Part shown: piece by piece, positions 25,307 to 33,913 of the stretch
Position numbering within the stretch: the stretch's first letter is position 1
Layout of the letters: every line of letters starts with the position of its first letter
DNA from: an uncultured Methanomicrobiales archaeon
GTDB lineage: Archaea > Halobacteriota > Methanomicrobia > Methanomicrobiales > Methanospirillaceae
Assembly (NCBI GenBank): GCA_949320185.1
Contig: CASGHK010000030.1
Coordinates: forward strand, 1 to 45,539
Direction: 5' to 3'
Length of the DNA stretch: 45,539 bases
Notes under the pieces: generated by a model
Seen by the model: only the letters and a program-made list of their open reading frames with translations
Told to the model about the DNA's origin: nothing
Database searches by the model: none
Made by a program: the position numbers and the translations under genes

Positions 25307-25627
25307 ATGTCCTGGCTCCACCTCGCGATCGCCGGCCTCTTCGAGGTGGTCTGGGCGGTGCTCCTCAAGTCCACCGAGGGTTTCTCCCGCCCGCTCGAGT
25401 CGGTCGTGACCCTCGGGGCGATGGCCGCCTCGTTCTACTTCCTCTCGCTCTCGCTCCGGGAACTGCCGATCGGGACCGCCTACGCGGTCTGGACCGGGAT
25501 CGGTGCGGTCGGGACAGTGCTGGTCGGCATCCTCCTCTTCGGCGAACCCCGCGACCTGCCCCGGATCGTCTGCCTGGTCCTGATCCTGGGCGGTATCCTG
25601 GGCCTGAAGGCGACCTCGGGGAGCTGA
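25307..25627 (+). CDS. Small multidrug resistance (SMR) family transporter, SugE/Gdx-like
   Basis: 106 residues with four membrane helices. The conserved Glu of SMR proteins is in the first helix (AGLFEVVWAVLLKS), and GTAYAVWTGIGAVGTVLVG is the diagnostic segment of helix 3-4 start. The W-A-V-x-L-K pattern is closer to the SugE/Gdx branch (guanidinium export) than to EmrE; archaeal substrates are not known. It starts 6 bp after the preceding kinase-like gene and is probably cotranscribed with it. It ends 11 bp before the end of the convergent helicase gene. No guanidine riboswitch is apparent. Confidence 0.85.
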   Translation: MSWLHLAIAGLFEVVWAVLLKSTEGFSRPLESVVTLGAMAASFYFLSLSLRELPIGTAYAVWTGIGAVGTVLVGILLFGEPRDLPRIVCLVLILGGILGLKATSGS

Positions 25628-25637
25628 ATTACCCTTA

Positions 25638-28600
25638 TCAGTCCTCCACTCGTGCCCTGATCGCCGTCACCCGGATGAAGCCGTCTTCATCCTCATCCTG
25701 CCAGGCGAACTCGCGCACCTCCCCGTGCGCCTTCGCGAACTCGACGAGAGCGAGCATGTGGGAGAGCCCCAGGAGCGCCTCGGGGTCCTCGAGCACACCC
25801 GGCGGCGCCTTCAGGAGGGGCCGGGAGAGGCAGACCACGCACTTGGAACGTCCCCGCGTCACCGCAACGTTGAGGCGGTTGAGCGAGTAGATGAACGCAG
25901 CCTCCGAGAGCGCCGTCTCGACGTCACCCACCCCGTAGGAGACGAGGACGACCTCACTCTGCTGCCCCTGCATCTTGTCCACCGTGTCGACGAACGGCAC
26001 CCATGGCCGTTCATGGAGCTCGCCGAGGAGGTGGCGGACCGCGTGGATCTGCGCGTGGTGCGGGCAGACGATACCAACCCCCTTCCTCCAGAATGCCCGG
26101 TCGCCCGCCGCATCAGGGGGGTAGTGATCTCTGGTCCCGGGGTCCACCATCCGGTCGCGGAGGAGGCGGGCGAGGAGGGCGACAAGTGTGGCCTCGGCCC
26201 GGTTCTCGACCGTCGCACGCACGTCCTCGAAGACCGCGACCGCGAGCGGGTACTCGGGCGCGAGGAGGAACGATACGAGGTCGAAGTGGGATCCCGGGGG
26301 TCCCGTACCGGGAGGCGGCTCGAGCCGGAGCCGTCGCCCGGCCACCTCCTCGTTCGCCGGGGCGTATGTCGACGGGTAGATCGTCCGTGCGGGGAAGCGG
26401 CAGAGGGTCTTGTTCATCCGCCAGTTCTCGACGAGGGCGCGGGTGAAGCTCTGCTCTCCCTTTCCATCGCGCGCGTGGAGGTAGCTGAAGATCGAGGCTT
26501 CGAGCCCGGGGCGTCCGTCCCCGGGGGGCGGGTACTCACCCTTGGTGATCGGCGGGAGCTGGAGGTGGTCGCCGACCAGGACGAGCCGGCCGTCCGGCGC
26601 GAGGAGGGTCAGGGCGAGGGCCAGCTCGGTCGCTCTGAGCTGCGAGGCCTCGTCGATCACGACCAGGTCGAAGAGCGGGCCCCCGCCGCCGGTTCCGGCC
26701 AGGTGGCGAGCGAGCCGGTCGAGCCGGTACCCGGTCCCACCGACGACGGCGATCGCCCGCTCGGCGAGTCGGGCGGCGGTTGCCTGCTGGACCTGGAGCA
26801 GCCGTACCGTCGGGGGGCGGAGGACCTGGCCACGCCACTCGCCGAGCTTCGCGAGGAGCAGGTCGTCGGCCGGCTGCTGGTCGGCGTGCTCACGTGCGAC
26901 CGCATCGAGCACGTTCTCGATCGCCGCGTTGGTCAGGGCCGAGACGGCGACCCGCGTCGCCTTCCCCGCCGCCGCCCGTGCGCGGCCGAGCGCGAGGAGG
27001 GCCTTCGCGACGAACGCGGTCTTGCCGGTGCCGGGCGGACCCCAGACGAGGGAGAGGCGCGAGCCCAAGACCTGCTCGAAGGCCGCCCGCTGACTCACCG
27101 TCATCCCGCTCGCCACGGCGAGGCCCCGTGCCGCATCCGCGACCTCCGGGAGCTCGTCGACCGGTTCGCAGAACCCGACCGGATCCTCGAGGAGGCGGAG
27201 GAGGGGCGGGTCGTCCTCGGCGTCGATCGCTGTAAGCCGCTCGATCACCTGGTCCGAGGTGTAGTCCTTCGCCACCGGGTGGAGCACGCCACGGAACCCG
27301 GGGACGAGCGTCTCCGGAGCCGGTCGGGGCGTGAGATGGAGGTCGAGGGCGGCGAGATGTTCGCCCCCTTCATCCCCGTACACCTCCCGGACCCGGGCGT
27401 ACCACGACCCCCTGGGAGGACGAGCCGTCGGGGACCGGAGCCGGAGGTCGTCGTGTGCCTGCTGGGTCCGTTCCCCCTCCTCTCCGGCGGGGACCAGGAG
27501 TGAGACCGAGGAGTCGTGGTCGAGCCGGTGCTCGCGCACGACCCGGAACCGGTCGACTGTGCCCTCGACCTCCCACCGGTTCCCGCCCCGAAAGACGACC
27601 GGAACCGAGACCCCGTCCGCGACCCGCCCCTCGAAGGAACCGGTTCGGCGCTCGCGGAGTTCGATGGCGCCGAGGTAGGCCTCGTACCGGACGATGAAGG
27701 CGAGGCGGGAGAGCTCGGGGGACCGGAGCGCGAACGCGTCCGGGAACCTGAACCGCGGCGGCCAGGAGAAGAGGCCGCGGTCTCCGAGGAGGCGGCGGCA
27801 GCCGACCAACACGGCCGAGGCGGCCCTGACACGTCGCTCGACCTCCATCGCCACCCCGTCGGCGAGGGCGGGCCTCCCCTCGTGCCAGGCCTCCAGGACC
27901 CGGTCGCTCTTCATCCGGTTGGAGAGGTCGAACCAGTAGGCCGGGTCGCGCCGGCAGACGAAGGCGCAGTCGAGGGCGGCGCCCACCTCAGGGAGGCCGT
28001 AGGCGACCGGCACCGGCAGGGCGATCATCCGCTGGAGGATGCCGGTCAGGACGATGACCGGGAAGAGTACCTCGGCGCCGGGGTGTCGGCCGGCCTCGAC
28101 GAGCCCGGGGTCCTGGTAGTGGAAGAGGAGGGCGAGGGCCATTTGGGCGAGGGCGGGGTCGCCGACCGCTCCGTGCAGGAGGCGCCCGAGGAGTTCGAGC
28201 TCGTAACGGTCGAAGACGTAGGTCTGGACCGTGAGCTGCTTGTGCCAGTCGTGGGACCGGTTGTGATCGTGGACCACGCGGAGGAGTTCGTACAGCCCTC
28301 CGAGGAAGTCGGCGACGACCGTCGGGCAGTCCTCCTCTCTGCGTGCGACAAAGGCGCGCGTCTCGGAGCGCGAACCGTACGCCGCCTCGGCGCCGTATCG
28401 GTCCCAGCCGGCCGCGTAGATCGCGCCGGAGACCGGGTCCTCCTGGAGGGTCAGGACGAGCCGGACATGTTCGCCCTGTGGGAAGGCGATCGAGACCGCG
28501 TCGTGCGAGACGGGCTGCCTCGCTGAGAGCGCACGGAGCGTTCGACCGAATGCCGCCTCCTGGTGGCGGAGCGAGCCGGAAAGGCCGAATATCTCGGTGA

Positions 28601-29492
28601 TGTCGGGCCGTTCGAGGAGTACTGCCAGGTCGTCCAGGGTCTCGACCGGGGTGCCGCCGGGCCAGGGGGCCTCCCGCAGGTACCGCCGGGCATGGACGGT
28701 GAGATAGGGGAGAAGCGAGACCGAGCGGTTTGCGTCGGCCTCCTCGCGGCAATCGTGGTAGAACGGGCACCACTCGCACCGATAATGGAGGTGCCAGTCC
28801 AGGTCGGCGGGGTCGGCGGCAAGGAGCGGCCCCAGGTCGTCGGCAAAGAAATCGCGGAGGATGCGGAGCCCGGGCTCGAGATCGAACCACTCGGGCTCCT
28901 CCCTTCCGTGGAGCCAGACCCCGCCCTTCTCGAGGTCCGCTCGCCGTCCGATGTCGAGATCGCGGCAGGTTCGGTCCAGGACCATCGCGTAGAGCGCGAC
29001 CTGCACCCGGTGGCTCCCCCGGAGCATATCGCTCGACTTGACATCCACGACCCGAATCCGGCCATCGTCCTCGAGCTGGAGGAGGTCCGGGATGCAGTCC
29101 CTGAACCGGTAGACGCCGGGGTCGATCCCCCAGGGGTCGAGCAGGCCGTGCGAGGGGGTGAGCGTCGCCTGGTAGAGCAGCTCGCCCGGCCGGGCAGTCC
29201 CGAGCAGGGTCCTGGTCTCCATCGGCGAGAACCGCTGACGTCCCGGGTGCGGGAGGCCGGGGGGGGCCTTCATCCGGACGCACTCCCGGACCCGCGTCAG
29301 GACGACCTCCTCCTCCCATCGCTCCCCCTGCTCGGTCAAGAACCGGGCGGCGACGCTCGGGCGCTGCTTTCCGGTCGGGAGACCCCGCACCTGCCGCACC
29401 CCCAGCGGCAGGGACGAGAGGCCCAGATAGCGCGGGCACTCGAAGAAGAAGTAACGGGCGACGAGGGTCGGGTTGAGGTTGTGCAGGACCAT
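25638..29492 (-). CDS. Fused Cas4/Dna2-like Fe-S nuclease and SF1 (Upf1-type) DNA/RNA helicase
   Basis: 1284 residues. N-terminal ~255 residues: a PD-(D/E)XK RecB-type nuclease with D136 (CIPDLL), D150-x-K152 (VVDVKSS), motif QVALY (164-168) and the four cysteines C19, C239, C242, C248 (CEWCPFYHDC) spaced as in Cas4, AddB and Dna2 [4Fe-4S] nucleases. About 255-780: a long region of no recognised family. About 790-1250: superfamily 1 helicase with Walker A WGPPGTGKT, Walker B VVIDEASQL, GDHLQLPP, VDTVDKMQGQQSEVV and LNRLNVAVTRGR. All active-site residues look intact. It is similar to archaeal Dna2-like and TM0106-type nuclease-helicases with possible roles in flap/end processing, repair or defence. 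Single gene, divergent from an ABC exporter. Confidence 0.88.
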   Translation of the reverse strand: MVLHNLNPTLVARYFFFECPRYLGLSSLPLGVRQVRGLPTGKQRPSVAARFLTEQGERWEEEVVLTRVRECVRMKAPPGLPHPGRQRFSPMETRTLLGTARPGELLYQATLTPSHGLLDPWGIDPGVYRFRDCIPDLLQLEDDGRIRVVDVKSSDMLRGSHRVQVALYAMVLDRTCRDLDIGRRADLEKGGVWLHGREEPEWFDLEPGLRILRDFFADDLGPLLAADPADLDWHLHYRCEWCPFYHDCREEADANRSVSLLPYLTVHARRYLREAPWPGGTPVETLDDLAVLLERPDITEIFGLSGSLRHQEAAFGRTLRALSARQPVSHDAVSIAFPQGEHVRLVLTLQEDPVSGAIYAAGWDRYGAEAAYGSRSETRAFVARREEDCPTVVADFLGGLYELLRVVHDHNRSHDWHKQLTVQTYVFDRYELELLGRLLHGAVGDPALAQMALALLFHYQDPGLVEAGRHPGAEVLFPVIVLTGILQRMIALPVPVAYGLPEVGAALDCAFVCRRDPAYWFDLSNRMKSDRVLEAWHEGRPALADGVAMEVERRVRAASAVLVGCRRLLGDRGLFSWPPRFRFPDAFALRSPELSRLAFIVRYEAYLGAIELRERRTGSFEGRVADGVSVPVVFRGGNRWEVEGTVDRFRVVREHRLDHDSSVSLLVPAGEEGERTQQAHDDLRLRSPTARPPRGSWYARVREVYGDEGGEHLAALDLHLTPRPAPETLVPGFRGVLHPVAKDYTSDQVIERLTAIDAEDDPPLLRLLEDPVGFCEPVDELPEVADAARGLAVASGMTVSQRAAFEQVLGSRLSLVWGPPGTGKTAFVAKALLALGRARAAAGKATRVAVSALTNAAIENVLDAVAREHADQQPADDLLLAKLGEWRGQVLRPPTVRLLQVQQATAARLAERAIAVVGGTGYRLDRLARHLAGTGGGGPLFDLVVIDEASQLRATELALALTLLAPDGRLVLVGDHLQLPPITKGEYPPPGDGRPGLEASIFSYLHARDGKGEQSFTRALVENWRMNKTLCRFPARTIYPSTYAPANEEVAGRRLRLEPPPGTGPPGSHFDLVSFLLAPEYPLAVAVFEDVRATVENRAEATLVALLARLLRDRMVDPGTRDHYPPDAAGDRAFWRKGVGIVCPHHAQIHAVRHLLGELHERPWVPFVDTVDKMQGQQSEVVLVSYGVGDVETALSEAAFIYSLNRLNVAVTRGRSKCVVCLSRPLLKAPPGVLEDPEALLGLSHMLALVEFAKAHGEVREFAWQDEDEDGFIRVTAIRARVED

Positions 29493-29626
29493 GGGCGGCT
29501 GGATACGAGAGATGGATCCGGAACCCGGATGAGCCTATCCCCGGAGTGTGACGCCGGGACGCCGCCCGTATCTCCTCATGGAAAAACCGCCGGCATTAAC
29601 CTGCCCGAGGGCGAGAGCTGGGGTAC

Positions 29627-30544
29627 ATGCCGCAGATCGAGGTGATGGACCTCGCCAAGGTCTTCGAACGACGGCAGGTCCTGGATGGGATCTCGTTCGA
29701 AATCGAGGGGGGTGAGGTCTTCGGCCTCCTCGGCCCGAACGGAGCGGGAAAGACGACAACGATGCGCCTTCTCCTCGGTCTTCTCCGGCCGACGCGGGGA
29801 GAGGCTCGTGTCCTCGGTGTGCCGCTCGCCGACCACCCCGACGTCCGCCGGCGCGTCGGCGTCCTGCTCGAACAGTCGGGGATGGCCGACCGGCTGAGTG
29901 CCCGGGAGAACCTCCGGTTCTACGCCGCCCTCCACGGCGTCAGCCGCGAGACGGTCGACGACCGGCTCGGGCGGGCCGGCCTCATCGAACGGGCCGACGA
30001 CCTGGTGGGGACCTTCTCCACCGGGATGAAGCGCCGCCTGGGCCTGGTCCGGGCGACCCTCCACGACCCCGAGGCGCTCCTCCTCGACGAGCCGACCTCG
30101 GGGCTCGACCCGGCCGCGCAGGCCGGGATCCGCGACCTGATCTCGGGCCTCGCCCGGGAGTCGGGCGCCGCGGTCCTGGTCAATTCCCACCACCTGGACG
30201 AGGTGGAGCGGATCTGCCAGCGGGTCGCGATCCTGGACCACGGCCTCCTCGCCGCGATCGGGACGGTTGCCGGCCTCCGGCAGGGGACCGGGCCCCGGCG
30301 GTACGGCGTCGTATTTGCGGGCGGAACCGACCTGGAGCGGGCGCGAGGGCTGCTCGCCAGTTTCGGCCCAGTCCAGAACGGGACGGACCCGGGCGAACTA
30401 GTGGTGGAGCTCCAGCCCGGCACGGCGCCGGCGGTCCTGCTCCGGGTCCTGTTCGAGGCCGGCATCGGGGTCGAGGAGGCCCGGTATCGCGCCCGGTCCC
30501 TCGAGCAGGTCTACCTCGCGGCGATGGAGCGGGGTGCGGTATGA
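29627..30544 (+). CDS. ABC-2 type transporter ATP-binding protein
   Basis: 305 residues. Walker A GLLGPNGAGKTTTM near 36-46, Q-loop LLEQSGM, signature FSTGMKRRLGL, Walker B ALLLDEPTSGLDPAAQ and switch His in NSHHLDEVE. It belongs to the CcmA/DrrA group that pairs with ABC-2 permeases for drug, lipid or polysaccharide export, and has the usual C-terminal ~85-residue extension. ATGA overlap (30541-30544) with the permease gene shows they form one transporter. The 134-bp upstream gap is the divergent promoter region shared with the nuclease-helicase; I see no strong TATA box there beyond CATTAAC at about 29592-29598. Confidence 0.93.
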   Translation: MPQIEVMDLAKVFERRQVLDGISFEIEGGEVFGLLGPNGAGKTTTMRLLLGLLRPTRGEARVLGVPLADHPDVRRRVGVLLEQSGMADRLSARENLRFYAALHGVSRETVDDRLGRAGLIERADDLVGTFSTGMKRRLGLVRATLHDPEALLLDEPTSGLDPAAQAGIRDLISGLARESGAAVLVNSHHLDEVERICQRVAILDHGLLAAIGTVAGLRQGTGPRRYGVVFAGGTDLERARGLLASFGPVQNGTDPGELVVELQPGTAPAVLLRVLFEAGIGVEEARYRARSLEQVYLAAMERGAV

Positions 30545-31221
30545 ACCCGGTCCTGCTCGTTGCCCAGCGAGAGGTCCGCGTGCTCCTCCGGGCCCGCTCG
30601 GTGATCGGGGCCGGTGCGCTCGTCGGCCTCTTCATCGGCGCGACCCCGATCTTCACGGCGCTTGTGACCGGCCAGGACCTCTCCGGCCTCTACCTCCAGG
30701 CCCCCGTCCTCGGCGTCTTCCTCGGGTACCTCTTCTCCCAGCAGGCGTTCCTCCGGGAGAAGCAGGACGGGACGATCGAGACCGTGCTCTCGTCCCCACT
30801 GACCCTGCGTGCCATCTGGGCCGGCAAGGTGCTGGGGGCGGGCGGTATGGCCGCCCTGGTCGCCCTCCTCTGCACCGGGGGAGCCCTCCTCGCCGCCGTG
30901 CTCGCTGCGCCGATCGCCCTCCCGGTCACCCCGGTGCTCGTCGTCCACCTCGTCGTCGTCGTCCCGCTCGCGACAGCAGTCGCGGTCGGTCTCCTCGGGC
31001 TGGTGCAGCTCCTGCTCGGCCTCCGCGAGAACCAGGTCCTGAACCTCGCCCTCGTGCTGGCCCTGGTTGCCCTCCTCTCGGTCGGCCAGGTGGTCTCGGG
31101 GCCGTCTCCCACCCCGGAAGCGGAGGCGGCGACAGTGGTCGTTCTCGGGGCGCTCCTGGTGCTGCTCGCCCGGCTGGTTGGCCTTGTCGACCGGGAGCGG
31201 ATCATCCGGACGATCGCCTGA
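30541..31221 (+). CDS. ABC-2 type transporter permease
   Basis: 226 residues with about six hydrophobic helices (for example VIGAGALVGLFIGATPIFTALV and LNLALVLALVALLSVGQVV). The cytoplasmic motif FLREKQDGTIETVLSSPLTLRAIWAGKVLG is the conserved coupling segment of ABC-2 permeases that contacts the ATPase. Shorter than many ABC-2 permeases, but all six helices fit. Substrate is not predictable. It is the distal gene of the two-gene operon; the convergent flavin reductase gene ends 16 bp further on. Confidence 0.88.
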   Translation: MNPVLLVAQREVRVLLRARSVIGAGALVGLFIGATPIFTALVTGQDLSGLYLQAPVLGVFLGYLFSQQAFLREKQDGTIETVLSSPLTLRAIWAGKVLGAGGMAALVALLCTGGALLAAVLAAPIALPVTPVLVVHLVVVVPLATAVAVGLLGLVQLLLGLRENQVLNLALVLALVALLSVGQVVSGPSPTPEAEAATVVVLGALLVLLARLVGLVDRERIIRTIA

Positions 31222-31237
31222 AAAATAGGGGTGCCGC

Positions 31238-31828
31238 CTACCGCGGCAGGAACTGTCGGCCGGACGAGAACCCGGTCCCGACCCCGTCCCCGATCCCATA
31301 GTAGCCGAATCCGAACGCATCGTAGAGGAAGGGCTGGAGTCGGTCGAGGACAGGCCTCCCGTTCTCGGTCAGACAGTCCTCGTCGACCAGGACGTCGACG
31401 ATCTCGCCAACGAACTGGGTGTGGGCCCCGAGCTCGACCGTCTCGATGAGGCGGCACTCCAGGACGAGAGGGAACTCGCCGATGTAACAGGCGTCGACCT
31501 TTTCGGACCGGACCGGGGTCAGATTGGTCGTGGCGAACTTATCCATGTCGCGCCCGGACGCGATCCCGAAGAGGTCGGCCTCGGCCGCGTACCGTTTGGA
31601 TGGGACCGAGACGGTGAAGGCCTTATGGGCGGTGATCCCCTCGTGTGTGTACCGCTCGGGCCGTACCGAGACTGCGACGGCCGGGGGCTTCGAGGAGCAG
31701 ATCCCACCCCAGGCCACGGCCATAGCGTTCGGTCGACCCGCCCGGTCGTAGCATCCGACGATCAGGACGGGGTGGACCCCGACCGAGGTCTGGGCCCCGA
31801 TCGAGCGTTTCTGCGGCAGCGCCGTCAT
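31238..31828 (-). CDS. Flavin reductase-like FMN-binding protein (flavoredoxin type)
   Basis: 196 residues. N-terminal PVLIVGCYDRAGRPNAMAVAWGGICSSKPPAVAVSVRPERYTHE is the split-barrel flavin-binding motif of the flavin reductase-like family, with the downstream F-T-V-S-V-P and GEFPLVLECRL strands. Such flavoredoxins bind FMN and act as electron carriers or reductases in anaerobic archaea. It is a complete, single gene on the minus strand. It ends close to the convergent ABC permease and starts 72 bp before the end of the STAS gene, which is also on the minus strand, so it could be cotranscribed with it. Confidence 0.88.
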   Translation of the reverse strand: MTALPQKRSIGAQTSVGVHPVLIVGCYDRAGRPNAMAVAWGGICSSKPPAVAVSVRPERYTHEGITAHKAFTVSVPSKRYAAEADLFGIASGRDMDKFATTNLTPVRSEKVDACYIGEFPLVLECRLIETVELGAHTQFVGEIVDVLVDEDCLTENGRPVLDRLQPFLYDAFGFGYYGIGDGVGTGFSSGRQFLPR

Positions 31829-31900
31829 GCATCACGACTCGTCGCCGTACCAGATAGGCGTTCGCCCGGAGAACGGCCCTCTTCGGGGTCGGCGCCCTCA

Positions 31901-32242
31901 TCAGTCGGCCCGGAGCGCGGCGATCCCCTCGCCCCGTGTGGGGTGGCAGGCGAGGATCGACGAGAACCCGGTCAGGCGCATCACCCGATCGACCTCGGGT
32001 GCGAGCGCTGAGAGCGCGAAGCCATCGCCGGGCTCGCGGAGCCTTTTTGCCGTGGCGAGGAGGACACGCAGGCCCCCACTGCTGATGTACGGGACGCCTG
32101 CGAGGTCGACGAGGAGTCGTCGGGCCCCTCCATCGATCGCCCCCCCGATCGCTGCCTCCAGGTCGGGTGCGGTCGCCGTGTCGATCCGGCCGCTCGGTGC
32201 GATGACCACGACCCCTTCTTCGTCAAACCGTTCGATCGCCAC
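31901..32242 (-). CDS. STAS-domain protein, anti-sigma factor antagonist-like (RsbV/SpoIIAA type)
   Basis: 113 residues from a GTG at 32240-32242; the open frame continues upstream into Pro-rich sequence without family resemblance. STAS fold with FDEEGVVVIAPSGRIDTATAPDLEAAI and the phosphorylation loop LAGVPYISSGGLRVLLATAKRL. In SpoIIAA/RsbV the loop reads DSSG; here the Asp is Ser, while the phospho-acceptor Ser position is kept. In bacteria the unphosphorylated form captures a switch kinase. Here the RsbW-like kinase starts 69 bp away on the other strand, so a partner-switch pair is likely. Confidence 0.85.
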   Translation of the reverse strand: MAIERFDEEGVVVIAPSGRIDTATAPDLEAAIGGAIDGGARRLLVDLAGVPYISSGGLRVLLATAKRLREPGDGFALSALAPEVDRVMRLTGFSSILACHPTRGEGIAALRAD

Positions 32243-32310
32243 GAACTCATCCCCAGGAGGAGGTGGTCGAGGAGGACACTTAAAGGTGTCCGGCGTCGAC
32301 CATCTCCGGG

Positions 32311-32736
32311 ATGGCACCGGACGGGTTCGAGCGGAGCGTTCCGGCGGCTGTGGAGGAGCTCTCCGGACTGCTCGATGCCCTCCAGGACTGGCTCGAAGAA
32401 CAGGGAGTGCCCCCCGAGCCCTGCGGAGACCTGGTGCTCGCGCTCGACGAGGCGTTCTCGAACGCGGTCATGCACGGGTACGCCGGGTCTCCCGGCGAGG
32501 TGGAGGTCAACGCTCGGTCGTCCCCCGGCAAGGTCGAGCTCATGGTCGCCGACCGTGCCCCCGCGTTCGACCCGTTCGCCGACGCGCCGCCGCCCGACCT
32601 GGACGCCCCGCTGGAGGGCCGGTCGATCGGCGGACTTGGGGTCTTCCTGATCCGGGAGCTGATGGACCGGGCCGAGTACCGGCGGGAAGACGACCGGAAC
32701 ATACTCCTCATGGCCCGGACGTGGTCGCCCGGATGA
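32311..32736 (+). CDS. RsbW/SpoIIAB-like switch protein kinase (HATPase_c_2)
   Basis: 141 residues. N-box LALDEAFSNAVMHGY, then the ATP-lid motif RSIGGLGVFLIRELMDRAEYRRED, both typical of the GHKL serine kinases that act as anti-sigma factors (RsbW, RsbT, SpoIIAB). A Cys replaces a frequent hydrophobic residue before the N-box. In bacteria it phosphorylates the STAS antagonist and binds a sigma factor; archaea have no sigma factor, so the sequestered target must differ. The gene's 3' end overlaps that of the phosphatase gene on the opposite strand by 29 bp (32708-32736). Confidence 0.87.
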   Translation: MAPDGFERSVPAAVEELSGLLDALQDWLEEQGVPPEPCGDLVLALDEAFSNAVMHGYAGSPGEVEVNARSSPGKVELMVADRAPAFDPFADAPPPDLDAPLEGRSIGGLGVFLIRELMDRAEYRREDDRNILLMARTWSPG

Positions 32737-33826
32737 CGATCAGCGTGATGTCGTCGAACTGTGGGGCGCCGTCTGAGTGCGCAGTGACGTCCGCGAGTAT
32801 CCCGTCGATTATCCCGGCAACCGGCTCGTCTCTCAACCGCTGCACGGTCGCCCGGAACCGGTCCTCGCCGAACTCCACCTCGTTGCCGTCGATCGCCTCC
32901 GTGACCCCGTCGGTGTAGAGGACGAGGAGGTCCCCGTCCTCGAATATCACCTCCGCGTCATCGAACGCCACCCCGCACATGAGGCCGAGCGCCGGCCCGG
33001 TCGGCTCAAGGGTCTCGAACCGACCGGTCGCCGCCCGGAGGAGGATCGGGGGGTTGTGGCCGGCATTCACGTACCGGAGCGTCCGCATCGTGGGGCGGAG
33101 GACCCCGTAGAAGGTGGTCACGAAGGTGCCGCGCTCCCCGGCGTCCTCGCAGAAGGCCTCGTTCGCCGTCTGCATCACCTTCACCGGTGAGGCGTACCGG
33201 GGCGCGGCGGACCGGAGGACGGTCCGGACCAGGGCCATGAAGAGCGCCGCCGGCATCCCCTTGCCGGAGACATCGGCGCAGACGATCGCGATCCGGCCTG
33301 CGGAGAGCGGAACCAGGTCGTGGAGGTCGCCGCCCACCTCGCGGGCCGGGCGGTTGATTGCCGCGCAGTCGAAACCGGGCACCGGTGGCAGGGTCCGGGG
33401 CAGAAACGCAGCCTGGATCTCGGCTGCAATCGCCCGCTCGGCCCGGCCGTGCGCGATCTCCTCACCGTACTGGCGGATGGTCGAGACCATACGGTTGATC
33501 GAGCCGACCAGCGACTCGAACTCCCGTCCCGGGATCGGGCGAATCCGCCGGTCGAGGTCTCCGTCGGCGATCGCCTCCACGTCCTCCACGATCGCCTCCA
33601 CAGGCCGGGAGACGTACCGGGACGCCCCGAACGCGAAAACCACCCCGAGAGCGACGGCGAAGGCGCCGATCAGCAGGTGGTAGACCAGGAGCCGCCCGGG
33701 CTGGCCCGTCCCCGTCTCGACTGCCTGGAGGTACGAGAGGCCGATCAGGAAGCCGATCACGACCACCACGACGACCACGTTGTAGGCGACCAGGTACTGC
33801 CGGAGGGACCAGGACTCATCGGCCAT
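32708..33826 (-). CDS. Membrane-bound SpoIIE/RsbU-type PP2C phosphatase with HAMP domain
   Basis: 372 residues from the ATG at 33824-33826; an ATG at 33880 would add 18 residues. Two membrane helices (YNVVVVVVVIGFLIGLSYL and LLIGAFAVALGVVFAFGAS) flank a very short external loop, followed by HAMP (about 75-125), a coiled-coil linker, and a PPM/SpoIIE domain (about 140-372) with REVGGDLHD, VCADVSGKGMPAALFMALVR, YTDGVTEA and FDDITLIVI, so the metal-binding Asp residues are present. In Rsb systems such phosphatases dephosphorylate the STAS antagonist and so start the response. The near absence of an external sensor loop suggests that input comes through the membrane or a partner. Confidence 0.92.
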   Translation of the reverse strand: MADESWSLRQYLVAYNVVVVVVVIGFLIGLSYLQAVETGTGQPGRLLVYHLLIGAFAVALGVVFAFGASRYVSRPVEAIVEDVEAIADGDLDRRIRPIPGREFESLVGSINRMVSTIRQYGEEIAHGRAERAIAAEIQAAFLPRTLPPVPGFDCAAINRPAREVGGDLHDLVPLSAGRIAIVCADVSGKGMPAALFMALVRTVLRSAAPRYASPVKVMQTANEAFCEDAGERGTFVTTFYGVLRPTMRTLRYVNAGHNPPILLRAATGRFETLEPTGPALGLMCGVAFDDAEVIFEDGDLLVLYTDGVTEAIDGNEVEFGEDRFRATVQRLRDEPVAGIIDGILADVTAHSDGAPQFDDITLIVIRATTSGP

Positions 33827-33913
33827 GCGTTCCAGACGATCTCGGCCCCGGGACGGATAAGCCTGCGGGGCAAAGGCCATAGGTATTTCCGTTCACCTCT
33901 CCAATCCAGGGCC

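Noticed and set aside
25725..27503. A 592-residue plus-strand frame opposite the nuclease-helicase.
   Set aside because: Pure antisense shadow of the helicase; Arg/Glu/Pro-rich and without motifs.
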